DNA of 64,000 nucleotides from Paenibacillus cymbidii (GTDB lineage: Bacteria > Bacillota > Bacilli > Paenibacillales > NBRC-103111): positions 62,001 to 126,000 of the forward strand of contig NZ_SHLX01000018.1 in the NCBI RefSeq assembly GCF_004764705.1, read 5' to 3'. Under the pieces are notes generated by a model. That model searched no databases. It was not told where the DNA came from and worked only from the letters and a program-made list of their open reading frames with translations. Each line of letters begins with the position of its first letter. Positions within the stretch are counted from its first letter, which is position 1. This document shows positions 41,517 to 51,274 of this stretch, piece after piece. A program made the position numbers and the translations under genes.

Positions 41517-42734
41517 TTACTTGTCGGTCAGCTCGCCGAGCGTCAGGTTGACGCTTGCTTTTTTGCCGGCGCGGTAATAGGTGACGGCGATTTTGTCGCC
41601 GATCTTCTTGTCGTAGTACAAGTACTTGCGCAGCGCGATCGTCCCCGAGATCGGCTTGCCGTCCAGCTCGATGATGACGTCGTTCATCTTCAGCCCCGCC
41701 TCTTTGGCCGGACCGGTCGTGTCCAGCACGATGACGCCCGCCTTGACGGACTCCGGCAGCTTCAGCACTTCCAGCCCGCTCGTGAACGACTGCAAATCCG
41801 CAGGCGTAATGCCGATGTACGGCCGCTTCACTTTCTTGTCGCGGACAAGCGTGTCGAGAATCGGCTTTGCCTGGTTGCTCGGAATCGCGAACCCCAGTCC
41901 TTCCACGCCGGTGTCGGCATATTTCAAGCTGTTGATCCCGATCACCTGGCCGTCCAAATTGACCAGCGCCCCGCCGCTATTGCCCTGATTGATCGCCGCG
42001 TCGGTCTGGATGACTTCCATCTCCCAGTCGGCTTCCCCATCGGACGCGAGCGACACCGGAATCGTTCGCTTCGGCCAACTGATGATACCCGCCGTCACTG
42101 ACTGCGACAGCTCCAGCCCCAGCGGATTGCCGATCGCAATGACCGATTGCCCCGCCTTGAGCGAATCCGAATCGCCAAAGTCCGCGACCGTCTTGATGCC
42201 GCCGGCATCCGTCTCCAGCACCGCCAGATCGGTCATCCGATCGCTGCCGACCAACGACGCCTTGCGGCGATCGCCGTTCGACAAAATCACTTCGTAGCTC
42301 GTGCCGCCTTCCACCACGTGGTTGTTCGTTACGATTCGCGCTTTATCCCCCGTCTTCTGGAAAATAACGCCCGAACCGATGCCCATCCCTTTCACTTTAT
42401 CCTTGTCCTGGAATGTGCTCACGACGCTGACGACCGCCGGCCCCACCTTGGCGGCGGCGTCGACGGCGCGGTCGCGGTTGTCGGCGGCCGTCGTGCCCTT
42501 GGCCGGCACCGGACTCGGAGCCGCCTCCGGCTGCGTGCCGCCGCCGTGCAGCTGGATCGCGCCGCTCACGCTCAGCGCCCAGAACAACACCAGCATGAGA
42601 AGGGCACCGCCGGCACCGGCGATGAGCAAGGAAGGGAATGTCCCCGTTCGCTGCCACGACCGAAAGCCAGGGGAAGCGCCGCGACTCCATTTGGACACCT
42701 TGGTTGAATAAAAATCGTCGCGAAACAAGCTCAT
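41517..42734 (-). CDS. htrA: HtrA/DegP-like membrane serine protease
   Basis: A 405-residue S1C protease. One membrane segment (residues ~30-55) anchors it with the catalytic part outside. Triad: His in IVTNNHVVEGG, Asp in DLAVLETD, Ser in NQGNSGGALVN. A single PDZ domain follows (KEAGLKMNDVIIELDGKPIS). The GGGAGAG site eight bases upstream supports ATG 42734. In Bacillus this position holds yyxA (htrC), a surface quality-control protease in the wal region. The wal operon genes are upstream on the same strand, though separated by a small gene. Confidence 0.92.
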   Translation of the reverse strand: MSLFRDDFYSTKVSKWSRGASPGFRSWQRTGTFPSLLIAGAGGALLMLVLFWALSVSGAIQLHGGGTQPEAAPSPVPAKGTTAADNRDRAVDAAAKVGPAVVSVVSTFQDKDKVKGMGIGSGVIFQKTGDKARIVTNNHVVEGGTSYEVILSNGDRRKASLVGSDRMTDLAVLETDAGGIKTVADFGDSDSLKAGQSVIAIGNPLGLELSQSVTAGIISWPKRTIPVSLASDGEADWEMEVIQTDAAINQGNSGGALVNLDGQVIGINSLKYADTGVEGLGFAIPSNQAKPILDTLVRDKKVKRPYIGITPADLQSFTSGLEVLKLPESVKAGVIVLDTTGPAKEAGLKMNDVIIELDGKPISGTIALRKYLYYDKKIGDKIAVTYYRAGKKASVNLTLGELTDK

Positions 42735-42943
42735 CCCGCGCTCTCTCCCTTCATCGCCGCCGGTCACACGACACGAGCCGCACTTTCGTATTTTCCCAAT
42801 CGCCGGTCAAAAGCAAGAAGCAATTCCGATCGCGATCGGAATGTTTTTTCCAATACGTGCCTACAATAGTAACATACCCAATTTACGTCGCGGTCAAGCC
42901 TGCCGCGCCCAAAGCGCACCGCCGAAAGGAGCGTCCGAACGCC

Positions 42944-43150
42944 ATGAACCGTCTCTTGTCGCCCATGGAACAAGTCGAACTGGTGGCCAAGCTCGCCGAC
43001 CTGAAAGATCAGCACTACCGCAGCCTGCTCATGATCGGCGTCCTGACCGAACTGTTGGTCGAGAAAGGCATCTGCTCCAAGGACGAACTGGAAGCCAAAG
43101 CGGCCATGCTCGACTCGCTCAGTCTTCCGCCAGCACATCCCATTTCGTAG
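42944..43150 (+). CDS. Small conserved Paenibacillaceae-type protein
   Basis: A 68-residue helical protein: MNRLLSPMEQVELVAKLADL, QHYRSLLMIGVLTELLVEKG, then SKDELEAKAAMLD. Helical with no signal. An AAGGAG site precedes by 13 bases. It is transcribed against the wal genes and its 3' end overlaps the walJ stop by 32 bp. I recall similar small proteins in this locus in Paenibacillus but cannot name a function. Confidence 0.65.
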   Translation: MNRLLSPMEQVELVAKLADLKDQHYRSLLMIGVLTELLVEKGICSKDELEAKAAMLDSLSLPPAHPIS

Positions 43151-43925
43151 GCCGGTCGTAGTAAGTATCCATCAGCTGAAACACGCGCTCCTTGATCGTA
43201 ATGCCATGATCGCGCAAAATATTGGCCACCGTCATCCGCGCCAAGTCCATCATGTTGTGGTCCCGGCTCAGATGCGCGAGATACACCCGCTTCGTCCGGC
43301 CGCTCAGGATGTCGCACAGCGCCTCCCCTGCCGCTTCATTGGACAAGTGCCCGATGTCGCTCAGGATGCGCTGCTTGATGTGCCAGGGGTATCTGCCCAT
43401 GCGCAGCATCCCCACGTCGTGGTTCGACTCCAGCACCAACACGTCCGAATCGGCGATCGCGTCGCGCACCTTCTGGCTCATGTAGCCAAGGTCGGTCGCT
43501 AAGCTCAGCTTCTCCGTACCGTCGCGGAAGCAATAACCGACCGGCTCGACCGCATCGTGCGAAATGCCGAACGACTCGATCTGCATCGAGCCGATTTCGA
43601 CCTGCGCGCCGGTCGGCAGAATGCACCGCTTGGCGGCGACAATTTCGCCGATATGCTTGTCCAGCTGCTTCCACGTCTTTTCGTTGGCGTAGACGGGCAA
43701 GTTGTACTTGCGCGCCAGCGCGCCAATGCCTTTGATATGATCCGAATGCTCGTGCGTCACCAGGATCGCCTGCAGCACGGCCGCGTCAAGCTCCCGCTCC
43801 TCCAGCAGCTGAACGACCCGCTTCGCCGGCAATCCGGCGTCGACGAGCACATACGTTTCCCCATTGCCGACAACCGTCGCGTTGCCCGTCGATCCACTCG
43901 ACAGGTTCGTAAACCGCAATCCCAT
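43119..43925 (-). CDS. walJ: MBL-fold hydrolase WalJ/YycJ
   Basis: A 268-residue metallo-beta-lactamase-fold protein. Metal motif THEHSDHIKGI (HxHxDH) with later Asp (LATDLGYMS), Glu-Ser-Asn-His (LESNHD) and HLSRDHN. It is the conserved last member of the walRKHIJ operon. In Bacillus and Staphylococcus it affects DNA-repair or cell-division coordination; the reaction is thought to be 5'-exonuclease-like. GGAGG lies twelve bases before ATG 43925. Confidence 0.95.
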   Translation of the reverse strand: MGLRFTNLSSGSTGNATVVGNGETYVLVDAGLPAKRVVQLLEERELDAAVLQAILVTHEHSDHIKGIGALARKYNLPVYANEKTWKQLDKHIGEIVAAKRCILPTGAQVEIGSMQIESFGISHDAVEPVGYCFRDGTEKLSLATDLGYMSQKVRDAIADSDVLVLESNHDVGMLRMGRYPWHIKQRILSDIGHLSNEAAGEALCDILSGRTKRVYLAHLSRDHNMMDLARMTVANILRDHGITIKERVFQLMDTYYDRPTKWDVLAED

Positions 43926-43956
43926 GTAGGTTTCGTTCCTCCACTTGCGCTCCCGC

Positions 43957-44694
43957 TTACTTGACCTGCGATTGCAAGCCTTCGATTTCCCCGTTGTACG
44001 CCTTGATATAGATCGGATTGCCTTCCGCCAGCAGCACCCGCCAATAAGGGAGCAGCACTTGCGTTTCCGAATCGTATTGCTGGCCGTGATAACCCAGCTT
44101 GATGTCGGTGATGATCGAGCCGTCCGGTATTTTCTCCGCCAGCGCGCGGATGGCCGTATACGCGGAAATGACCTTCTGCTCCTTCTGTTCCCCTCCTGAT
44201 TGTACTTCAACATAGGTCTGTTTGTAACCCGAAATTTCCCCTCCGGAGACAAACAGTTGCAGCGTCGCATCAAACAGCGGCACATTCTGCTCGTTCTGGT
44301 GCAGCACGTACACGATCTCGGTGCTGATCGCCGGATCCGCGCTGTAAAGTGCGGCATGCGGCACCTTCGCTTTGGCCAGCAGGTCGCGGAACCCGCTCTT
44401 GCCCGGCATGCCGCTGACGCGCAGCGGCGTAGTCAAAGCGACGACCGCCGGGTTGCGGCTCTTCTCGTCCACCTTCACCGTCAGCTGCTTCATCAGCGGC
44501 GTTTCCTCCGGCACTTTCGTCAGCACGCGGATGCTTTTGCTCTCGAGCAGCTTGTTCGTCTCTTCGATCAAACTCTTCTTGTCGGCGGCCGAGGTGGATT
44601 GGTCGAACCGCACGGCCCACAGCTGATACCCGAGAAGCACGTTCAGGAAGAAGAACGAAACGATCAATATCGTTTTGGCGCGGCTCCAATCCAC
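43957..44694 (-). CDS. yycI: WalK regulatory membrane protein YycI
   Basis: A 245-residue protein anchored by one N-terminal membrane segment (residues ~6-25, ILIVSFFFLNVLLGYQLWAV) with an extracytoplasmic YycI domain. VDWSRAKTI at GTG 44694 is the family's start. With YycH it forms a membrane complex that restrains or tunes WalK. It lies 32 bp after yycH in the same operon. Confidence 0.92.
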   Translation of the reverse strand: MDWSRAKTILIVSFFFLNVLLGYQLWAVRFDQSTSAADKKSLIEETNKLLESKSIRVLTKVPEETPLMKQLTVKVDEKSRNPAVVALTTPLRVSGMPGKSGFRDLLAKAKVPHAALYSADPAISTEIVYVLHQNEQNVPLFDATLQLFVSGGEISGYKQTYVEVQSGGEQKEQKVISAYTAIRALAEKIPDGSIITDIKLGYHGQQYDSETQVLLPYWRVLLAEGNPIYIKAYNGEIEGLQSQVK

Positions 44695-44726
44695 CTGGCA
44701 TTCACCCCCGACTTTTTGAACTTCCT

Positions 44727-46013
44727 CTAAAGAAAATCGTACGTGCCGTCGCGTAGTTCTACTGCCCACCGCGGCATCAGTTCCACGGTTTGGTCGATGA
44801 CGCTCGCCTGGTAGGCAGGGAACACGGCGACGACGTTGAACCGCTTGCCGTAAGCCAACAGCATATCGTCCAGCGCTTTGCCTCCGGGCAGGGTGACGTC
44901 CGTTTTGGCCGCGCCTTTGCCGTCGAGATTAATCAACGAACGCTCGTAGCTGGAAACGACGCCCTTCTGCAGCGACACCTTGATATAGCCGAACTGCGAC
45001 GGATATGCATTGATAATCGGCATGCTGTCGACATACTGCCGGAACAGGAACGTCTGCGTCCCGACCGCCGTCTTCGGCGTCAACCGGCTGTACAGGAACG
45101 TGCCGTTCCAGCCGCCGTGCTGGTTGATGTACTGAATCGCCGACACCAGGTTCTCCCGGCTGTCGCTGCGGCTCTCGACCGACGTGAAAATCGGATCCGT
45201 GTAACTGAGCCAGTGCTGGTCGCCGCGAATTTGCAGCCCTTTTTTGCCGTCGGTGTAGATTTGGGTACCGTCCCGTTCCAGCAGGAACCGCGTCATCTCC
45301 GGATCGACGAACAAGCTGCGCTTGAGCTGCTCCGACGTAAACTGCGTGTACGCCATCTTCACCGCGATCGCCGTAATCGGATCGTCGGGCAAATAGTAGT
45401 CGCCGTTGTCGCTGTGGTACGTGGGCAAATAGGCGCCAAGTCCGACGTACTTCTCCACGTCCTTGGCCGTCACGTCCGCTTTGACCGCTTCGTACATGAT
45501 CTGCGGGTTGTCGGTGAAGAAGAACGTCTTCACCTCTTCCTTGCCCGGGTTCATATACATCCAGATGCGGGTAATCAGGTCGTTGTCGAGCGGCACGTCT
45601 TCCTTGATCGGCACGATGCTCTGCAGCGCGTGCAGCGGGATGCCCTCCTTGAAGCGCACCTCGAAGCCCGGCTGGTTGTTGCGCACGTCTTCCCAGTTGA
45701 CGGTGCTGCCGATCAGCCCCGTTTTGCGCAGGCCCTCGAAGCTCCGCTTCCTGATGAAATCGTCGAAGATCATGTGGTAAAACTGATGATTCACAGGCAG
45801 CAACGTATGCTTCTTCGCGCCAAAATGCAGGACAATTTCCTCGGGAAACAACACTTCCTCCAGCTCCGCCTGGGTGCCGCTCAACTGGGTTTCCACATAA
45901 TCGGTCGGCGTGACCATATCGAATTTGGGCGAGCTGTACGCCAGGAAGTAGCTTTGCACCAGCGATGCGACGACAAGCGCAGTGAGCGCGAATGATTTGA
46001 ATTTCTCCATCAT
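44727..46013 (-). CDS. yycH: WalK regulatory protein YycH
   Basis: A 428-residue protein with an N-terminal membrane anchor (ALTALVVASLVQSYFLAYS) and the large extracytoplasmic YycH region. TPTDYVETQL and KRSLFVDPEMTRFLLERDGT fit the family. It starts at the ATG that overlaps the walK stop by 4 bp. It acts with YycI on WalK. Confidence 0.93.
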   Translation of the reverse strand: MMEKFKSFALTALVVASLVQSYFLAYSSPKFDMVTPTDYVETQLSGTQAELEEVLFPEEIVLHFGAKKHTLLPVNHQFYHMIFDDFIRKRSFEGLRKTGLIGSTVNWEDVRNNQPGFEVRFKEGIPLHALQSIVPIKEDVPLDNDLITRIWMYMNPGKEEVKTFFFTDNPQIMYEAVKADVTAKDVEKYVGLGAYLPTYHSDNGDYYLPDDPITAIAVKMAYTQFTSEQLKRSLFVDPEMTRFLLERDGTQIYTDGKKGLQIRGDQHWLSYTDPIFTSVESRSDSRENLVSAIQYINQHGGWNGTFLYSRLTPKTAVGTQTFLFRQYVDSMPIINAYPSQFGYIKVSLQKGVVSSYERSLINLDGKGAAKTDVTLPGGKALDDMLLAYGKRFNVVAVFPAYQASVIDQTVELMPRWAVELRDGTYDFL

Positions 46014-47929
46014 ACGGCTTCGCCCCCCTCCAGGGCGGCGGGAAGAACGAAGCTGACCTTCGTGCCGCGGTTGTATTCCGACTCCAGCGCGATGGTGCCT
46101 CCATGCGCTTTGATTATTTCCCGGGCAATCGACAGCCCGAGCCCCGTGCCGCCCATGTTGCGCGAACGCGCCTTGTCGACGCGGTAGAAACGCTCGAAGA
46201 TGCGGTCCAAATCCTTCTTCGGAATGCCGATGCCGTTGTCTTCGACGGAGAAAGAGATCGCCCCGTTCTCCAGCTTGCGCGCGGAAAGGTCAATCCGCCC
46301 GTAATCGGCCGTATATTTGATCGCGTTGGAGACGAGATTGTCGAGCACCTGGTCGATCTTGTCCCGGTCGAGCAGCAGCCGGTCGATGCCGACCTCCACG
46401 AACAAGTAAATCGAAATGTTGCGCTGCTGCAGTTGAAACGAGAAACGGTCGGCCACTTCCTCCAGCATTTCGGTCACGTCGGTCCATGACCGCTCGATGC
46501 GCGCCTGGTTCGAATCGAAACGCGACAGGTGCAGCAGGTCGCTGACGAGCCGGATCATTCGTTCGGTTTCGCTGCGCGTTACGCCGACGAACCGCTGCGC
46601 CAGCTGCGGCTCCTCGAGCGCGCCGTCGTCCAGCGCCTCCAGATAGCTCTTGATCGTCGTCAGCGGCGTGCGCAGCTCGTGCGACACGTTCGCCACGAAC
46701 TCGCGCCGCGCCCGCTCCAGCTCCTCCTGCTCCGTGACGTCCTGCAGCACGACGATCGTGCCGGTGACGCCCTTCTCGCGGCGATGGATCGACGTGAACG
46801 TCGCCCGCAGTTGCCGCGACTCTTCGCCTTCCGGATCGATCGTTTCGATCAGCGTGGAGTTCTCGCCGCGGCCGGCGCCGTCGAACCGCTCCGCTCCGGC
46901 GCCAGCACCGGCTGGCCGGGCCGAGGCCAGCTTCAGCTTCTCCTGCGGCAAGCCGAGCACCGCGCCCAGCTCGCGGCCAATCGGCTCGTTGTCGCCGAGC
47001 TGCAGCATCGTCTTCGCCCGGTGATTGACAACGATGACCCGTCCGGCATCGTCCGTCGCGATCACGCCGTCGCTCATGTTCGCCAGAATCGAAGCGAGCT
47101 TGTCTTTCTCCTCTTCGTTCAGCGCCAGCGCGTCCTTCAGCCGCTCGGTCATTTCGTTGAACGCCTGCCCGAGCTGGCCGATTTCGTCCTGGTTCGCGAC
47201 CTTGACCCGCTGGTTGTATTCGCCCTTGGCGACCGAGGTCACCTGACGGGTAATTTCCTTGATCGGACTCGTAATCGTGTGCGACAAAATAACCCCGAGC
47301 AACGCTGTCAGCGCCAGCGCGATCAGCGTTCCCGTGAGGAAGATGCGGTTGACCCGGTTCGTTGTTTTGTAAATGTCTTCGATCGACGCCGCGATATAGA
47401 CGGCGCCGATGATTTTGTCCCCCGGGCCGCTGACCGGCTTGACGATGACCTTCTTGCGCGTGCCGTCCGTATCCGTAATCGTGCGCTCGTTATCGTTGTC
47501 CTTGATGTTCTGCAGCGCCCGGCTGACGACCTGCTGCGTATTCTTCTGTCCGACGATCGCCTGCGCGTTCTGCTGCGACGTGCTGAGCACGATGCCGTTG
47601 GCGTCGATGATCTGGACGTCGGCGTTGCTCACCTTGTACCAGTTGCTGACGTATTCGTTCAGCTCGCTTGTCGGCGTCTTCTTCCCGTCGCCGGCCGTCG
47701 CCTTGCTGGCGCCGCTCTCCTGCGTTGCGGTAAGCGCCGAACCGACCAGCTCCGCCAGCAGGCCCGCCTGCTGGTTGAGCGACTCCGTGTAGTTGCTCAT
47801 GAACGAATTTTCCATCGTCTTGATGAAATAGATGCCGATCAGCTGCATCGCGAACAGAATGAGCAGCACGTAGATGATGATCAGCTTCGCCTGAACCGTG
47901 CCAAAAAAATGGTTGCCCTTCGCCTTCAC
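46010..47929 (-). CDS. walK: Sensor histidine kinase WalK
   Basis: A 639-residue kinase, slightly longer than the Bacillus one (611). Two membrane segments (residues ~13-33 and ~190-210) flank an extracytoplasmic Cache-like domain. HAMP, PAS (around 275-380) and HisKA with VSHELRTPLTTIKSY follow; the HATPase has NLVSNAIKYT, DNGIGI and GTGLGLS. A Gly/Ala-rich insert (~residues 345-360) is inside the PAS region. It phosphorylates WalR to control cell-wall turnover. The walR gene ends 69 bp upstream. Confidence 0.96.
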   Translation of the reverse strand: MKAKGNHFFGTVQAKLIIIYVLLILFAMQLIGIYFIKTMENSFMSNYTESLNQQAGLLAELVGSALTATQESGASKATAGDGKKTPTSELNEYVSNWYKVSNADVQIIDANGIVLSTSQQNAQAIVGQKNTQQVVSRALQNIKDNDNERTITDTDGTRKKVIVKPVSGPGDKIIGAVYIAASIEDIYKTTNRVNRIFLTGTLIALALTALLGVILSHTITSPIKEITRQVTSVAKGEYNQRVKVANQDEIGQLGQAFNEMTERLKDALALNEEEKDKLASILANMSDGVIATDDAGRVIVVNHRAKTMLQLGDNEPIGRELGAVLGLPQEKLKLASARPAGAGAGAERFDGAGRGENSTLIETIDPEGEESRQLRATFTSIHRREKGVTGTIVVLQDVTEQEELERARREFVANVSHELRTPLTTIKSYLEALDDGALEEPQLAQRFVGVTRSETERMIRLVSDLLHLSRFDSNQARIERSWTDVTEMLEEVADRFSFQLQQRNISIYLFVEVGIDRLLLDRDKIDQVLDNLVSNAIKYTADYGRIDLSARKLENGAISFSVEDNGIGIPKKDLDRIFERFYRVDKARSRNMGGTGLGLSIAREIIKAHGGTIALESEYNRGTKVSFVLPAALEGGEAV

Positions 47930-47998
47930 TGGGAAATCCCCCCGAATGGCGTCCCCGCGAACGCCAATGCCGACCGGGCCGGCGCGACGCCGCCTCCC

Positions 47999-48709
47999 CT
48001 ACTTGGGATTGCGCATCGTATAGCCCAGCCCTCTTCGTGTCGTAATGTATTCCGGACGGCTTGCATCGTCCTCGATCTTCTCGCGCAGCCGACGAATCGT
48101 CACGTCGACCGTGCGCACGTCGCCATAATAATCGTAGCCCCACACCGCCTGGAGCAAATGCTCGCGCGTCATTACCTTGCCGCAGTTGCGCGCCATATAG
48201 TGGATAAGCTCGAATTCGCGGTGCGTCAGGTCGAGCTGCTGTCCGTCCTTGTACACGACGTACATGTCGCTGTCGATCAGCAGCCGGTGGATGCGCAGCC
48301 CTTGCGGTCCGGGCGGCGCCTCCTGCTCCTGCTGCACTTGCGCCTGCGATTGCCGGCGCAGATGCGCCTTCACCCGCGCCAACAGCTCGCGCGTGCCGAA
48401 CGGCTTCGTGACGTAGTCGTCGGCGCCCATCTCGAGCCCGAGCACCTTGTCGATCTCGGAATCTTTGGCCGTCAGCATGATGATCGGCGTGTTGCGCTTG
48501 GCGCGCACTTCCCGGCAGACGTCGATGCCGTTCTTGACCGGCAGCATCAGGTCGAGCAGGATCAGGTCGGGGTCTTCGCTTAACGCCAGCTCCACCGCCG
48601 CTCCGCCGTCGTAGGCGCAGAGCACCTGGTAGCCCTCTTTTTCCAAATTGAATTTCAGTATATCCGCAATCGGTTGTTCGTCATCCACGACGAGTATTTT
48701 CCCGAACAT
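47999..48709 (-). CDS. walR: Response regulator WalR
   Basis: A 236-residue OmpR-class regulator. Receiver motif KILVVDDEQPIADILKFNLE with Asp in LILLDLMLP and Lys in VTKPFGTREL; the winged HTH ends EYITTRRGLGYTM. The receiver-effector linker has a Gln-rich stretch (RRQSQAQVQQEQEA). ATG 48709 matches the family start; a GTG and an ATG slightly upstream are alternatives. It controls autolysin genes through TGTWAH-type direct repeats and is essential in most Firmicutes. Confidence 0.96.
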   Translation of the reverse strand: MFGKILVVDDEQPIADILKFNLEKEGYQVLCAYDGGAAVELALSEDPDLILLDLMLPVKNGIDVCREVRAKRNTPIIMLTAKDSEIDKVLGLEMGADDYVTKPFGTRELLARVKAHLRRQSQAQVQQEQEAPPGPQGLRIHRLLIDSDMYVVYKDGQQLDLTHREFELIHYMARNCGKVMTREHLLQAVWGYDYYGDVRTVDVTIRRLREKIEDDASRPEYITTRRGLGYTMRNPK

Positions 48710-48764
48710 TGGCTTCACCATCCGCAGCTGCTGATATGGGTATCGTTTGCTCCTATTCTAACAC

Positions 48765-48806
48765 AAAAAGAGACACGACAGGAACGTTCCCGTTCCTACC
48801 GCGTCT
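48765..48806 (-). terminator. Terminator of the M23 peptidase gene
   Basis: AGACGCGGTAGGAAC and GTTCCTGTCGTGTCT pair (minus strand) with a small loop and internal mismatches, followed by CTTTTTG. Confidence 0.75.
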
Positions 48807-48825
48807 ACCATGTTTTAACTAATGC

Positions 48826-50475
48826 CTAGCGGGTTAAATATTTAAGAGGGTTCTCCGCGACGCCGTTGCGTTGCACTTCGAAGTGCAGATGCACGCCGGT
48901 CGAATCGCCGGTGCTGCCCATGATGCCGATGACTTCGCCCTTCTCGACGATCTTGCCGACGGAGACGTTCAGCTTGCTCATGTGGCCATACAACGTGCGA
49001 TACCCGTTCATGTGATCGATAATGATATGGTTGCCGTAGCCGCTGTCGTAACCGGAGTAAACGACTTTGCCGTTGTCGGAAGCGAGAATGTTCTTGTTCG
49101 GACTCGTGAAATCCAGTCCCTTGTGCAGCGCACCCCAACGATAGCCAAAGCCGCTGGACAGGCTGGCCGACAATACCGGGTAGGCAAACTTGCCGGTGCC
49201 TTCGCCGAGCACGACCTTCGTGCCGCGGACAGCCACCGCCTTGACCGGCTGCTCGATCACTTCTTCGCCGATGACTTGTTCGTCTGCCATCAGACCGTTG
49301 ACCTTGGTGACGTTGATCGTCACCTTCTTCAGCCCGTTCTTGCCGGGGCTGACGACCTTGGTCGTGCCGGCGCGCATCGTGTCGTCTTTCTGGTATTCGG
49401 TATCGTACTGGATTTCCTGGTTCTCGACGACCTTCTCCACCGTGCGAACCGACAGCGTCGGCTGCAGCACCGTCAAATCCATCACTTGCCCAACCTTGAT
49501 CTTGTCGTCGACGATCCAGGGGTTGTTATTATAAATGGCCTGCTTGGAAATATTGAATTTCTTGGCGATGCAGGAGATGCAGTCGCCCGATTGCACGACA
49601 TATTTGGTCGGCTGCACGTCGCCGGTGACCAGCTTGTTCTGCAGATCGTTCGGATCCTGCAGGTCGCTCGGCTCGATATCCGCCGCCACCACTTCCACCT
49701 TCTGGACAAAATCGGCCGACTGCAGCTCGGACTCGCCAACGTTCAATTCCTTGGCCGGTGCGGACAGCACGCTCACCTTGGCCGCGCCGTCGGACTTCTT
49801 GCCGGTGTACTGGCTCTTGATCTGCTCCAGCATCTGATCGGCTTCGTCCTTATCCTTCATCGTTCCGATCAACTTGCCGTCAACGAACAGCTTCACGCCA
49901 ACCGCGTGCGACTTGATCAGACCGTCCAGCCCTTTCAGAGCGGCTTCGTCGTCGCTGGTGATTTTGTAAGCCTTTTCACTCCGCAAGACGATTTCGTTCG
50001 TATTGAGCACCATGTGAACGTTCGGATTTTCCTGCTCGACTTGCTTCACTTTGGCGATCTTGTAGTCGTCCACGACTTGCGGACTGCTGACAATTCCCGC
50101 CTCCTGGCCGCCGACGAGCACGTGATACACTTCGAAGGTGTTCGCCTTCACATAATAATCGCCGCCGACCGTCAGAGCGGTCGCCAGTCCGAACGCCCCG
50201 GCGCTGCCGAGAATGGCGTTGCGGTACACGCGGAACTTGGAGTACGTCTCGCGCGTCAGGCTGGATTGCTTAAGCTTGTTGCCCGTTTCCGCTGCGAGCG
50301 CGGCGGACTTGGCCGAGAACCGTTGTATCGATACGAGTGCGAATAAGCGTTTTTTGGCGGGTTGATCCGTGTCGGTTGTCGGGCCGTTCAAGCGTTTGGA
50401 GCGGATCTTCTCCACGGCGCCGGCGAGGGCGTCACGTCGGTCTTTGATCCATTGGAACAACTTGAAACCTGTCAT
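48826..50475 (-). CDS. M23 peptidase with LysM and G5 domains
   Basis: A 549-residue exported wall hydrolase. A membrane segment near residues 75-95 (GSAGAFGLATALTVGG) precedes a repetitive region, then LysM (YVVQSGDCISCIAKKFNISK), a G5 domain (~380-455) and the M23 peptidase (GYDSGYGNHIIIDHMNGYRT; HxH in HLHFEVQ). The LAS-type zinc motif is complete. It should cut peptide bridges in peptidoglycan at the cell surface. It lies downstream of a single predicted promoter (50901-50929). The AAGGAG site supports ATG 50475. It is adjacent to walR, a known regulator of such hydrolases, so WalR control is plausible. Confidence 0.93.
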   Translation of the reverse strand: MTGFKLFQWIKDRRDALAGAVEKIRSKRLNGPTTDTDQPAKKRLFALVSIQRFSAKSAALAAETGNKLKQSSLTRETYSKFRVYRNAILGSAGAFGLATALTVGGDYYVKANTFEVYHVLVGGQEAGIVSSPQVVDDYKIAKVKQVEQENPNVHMVLNTNEIVLRSEKAYKITSDDEAALKGLDGLIKSHAVGVKLFVDGKLIGTMKDKDEADQMLEQIKSQYTGKKSDGAAKVSVLSAPAKELNVGESELQSADFVQKVEVVAADIEPSDLQDPNDLQNKLVTGDVQPTKYVVQSGDCISCIAKKFNISKQAIYNNNPWIVDDKIKVGQVMDLTVLQPTLSVRTVEKVVENQEIQYDTEYQKDDTMRAGTTKVVSPGKNGLKKVTINVTKVNGLMADEQVIGEEVIEQPVKAVAVRGTKVVLGEGTGKFAYPVLSASLSSGFGYRWGALHKGLDFTSPNKNILASDNGKVVYSGYDSGYGNHIIIDHMNGYRTLYGHMSKLNVSVGKIVEKGEVIGIMGSTGDSTGVHLHFEVQRNGVAENPLKYLTR

Positions 50476-51274
50476 GATGGTCTCCTTTTCGTCAGGATGG
50501 AGGTCATGGGCGGGAGCATCGCGGCTCACGCGCCGTTCCGATAGCGGAAAACAATGGCAAGATCCCGGGCACGCACCGCAAAAAGCCGGAAGAGACGACA
50601 ATAGCCGCCTCATTCGGTACGATGCGATTCTCACGGAAACGAAGCGGCGATGCTTGGCATTTCCGGGAAACGACGGCGCGACCTGCGCGAACGCTGCCGT
50701 TCCTAATGAGGAGCAGAATCTCCGAATCAAGACGTTGCATGTACATTTCCGGTATGTCCGGGTGCTGTCGATATCGTCATGCAGGTAGGGACGGAACGGG
50801 CGGAAACCGCCATCCGTGCGCTTGCATGTCGTGCAGAAGCGGCCTGTCTGGGTAAGACGGGGAGCCGTTCAACTTGTCATGGAAAAGAATGTACTTGTTT
50901 AGAGTACCACGGGGGACTTCTTTTATCAACCGTTTTCACCGCCTAAATAGGAGTAATTGACTAGAAAATTCTAAAAATTTCCCTCGATTCGACGAAAAGA
51001 GACAAAGGATTGCCGGGGCGCTGCGCCGGAAAACGGGCGGATTAACGAAGTAGGCGAACGGGTTGCGAAGGGCTTTGAATGCGCTTTCTTTCGGTTGCGA
51101 GGGAAAACGCTTACCCCGGTGCGGGTAGCGGCGTCCGAGGCATGAGCTTGCGGATGGGCGAGCGGCAAGATCGGGGACGCGGCTTGGTCGCATCCATTCC
51201 TCCGAGCGAACGGCTTGCCAAAGCCGAACGCCGGAGCGCGGATTTTTTGTCGATTTTGTGACGACTCGCTGAAA
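50476..51274. other. 799-bp gap including a long 5' leader
   Basis: Contains the M23 promoter and ~420 nt of untranslated leader. The frame upstream of ATG 50475 stays open but has no family-like sequence. I looked for the conserved elements of the c-di-AMP (ydaO) riboswitch and did not find them. From 50930 to 51274 I see no gene. Confidence 0.6.
50901..50929 (-). promoter_or_regulatory. Sigma-A promoter of the M23 gene
   Basis: Minus strand: TTGATA (50929-50924), 17-bp spacer, TACTCT (50906-50901). Transcription would begin about 50894, ~420 nt ahead of the start codon. Confidence 0.6.

Noticed and set aside
46529..48583. Very long plus-strand open frame opposite walK and walR
   Set aside because: Arg/Leu-rich shadow frame across two certain genes on the other strand.
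50476..50894. c-di-AMP (ydaO) riboswitch
   Set aside because: Reading the leader on the minus strand did not show the conserved ydaO core elements.
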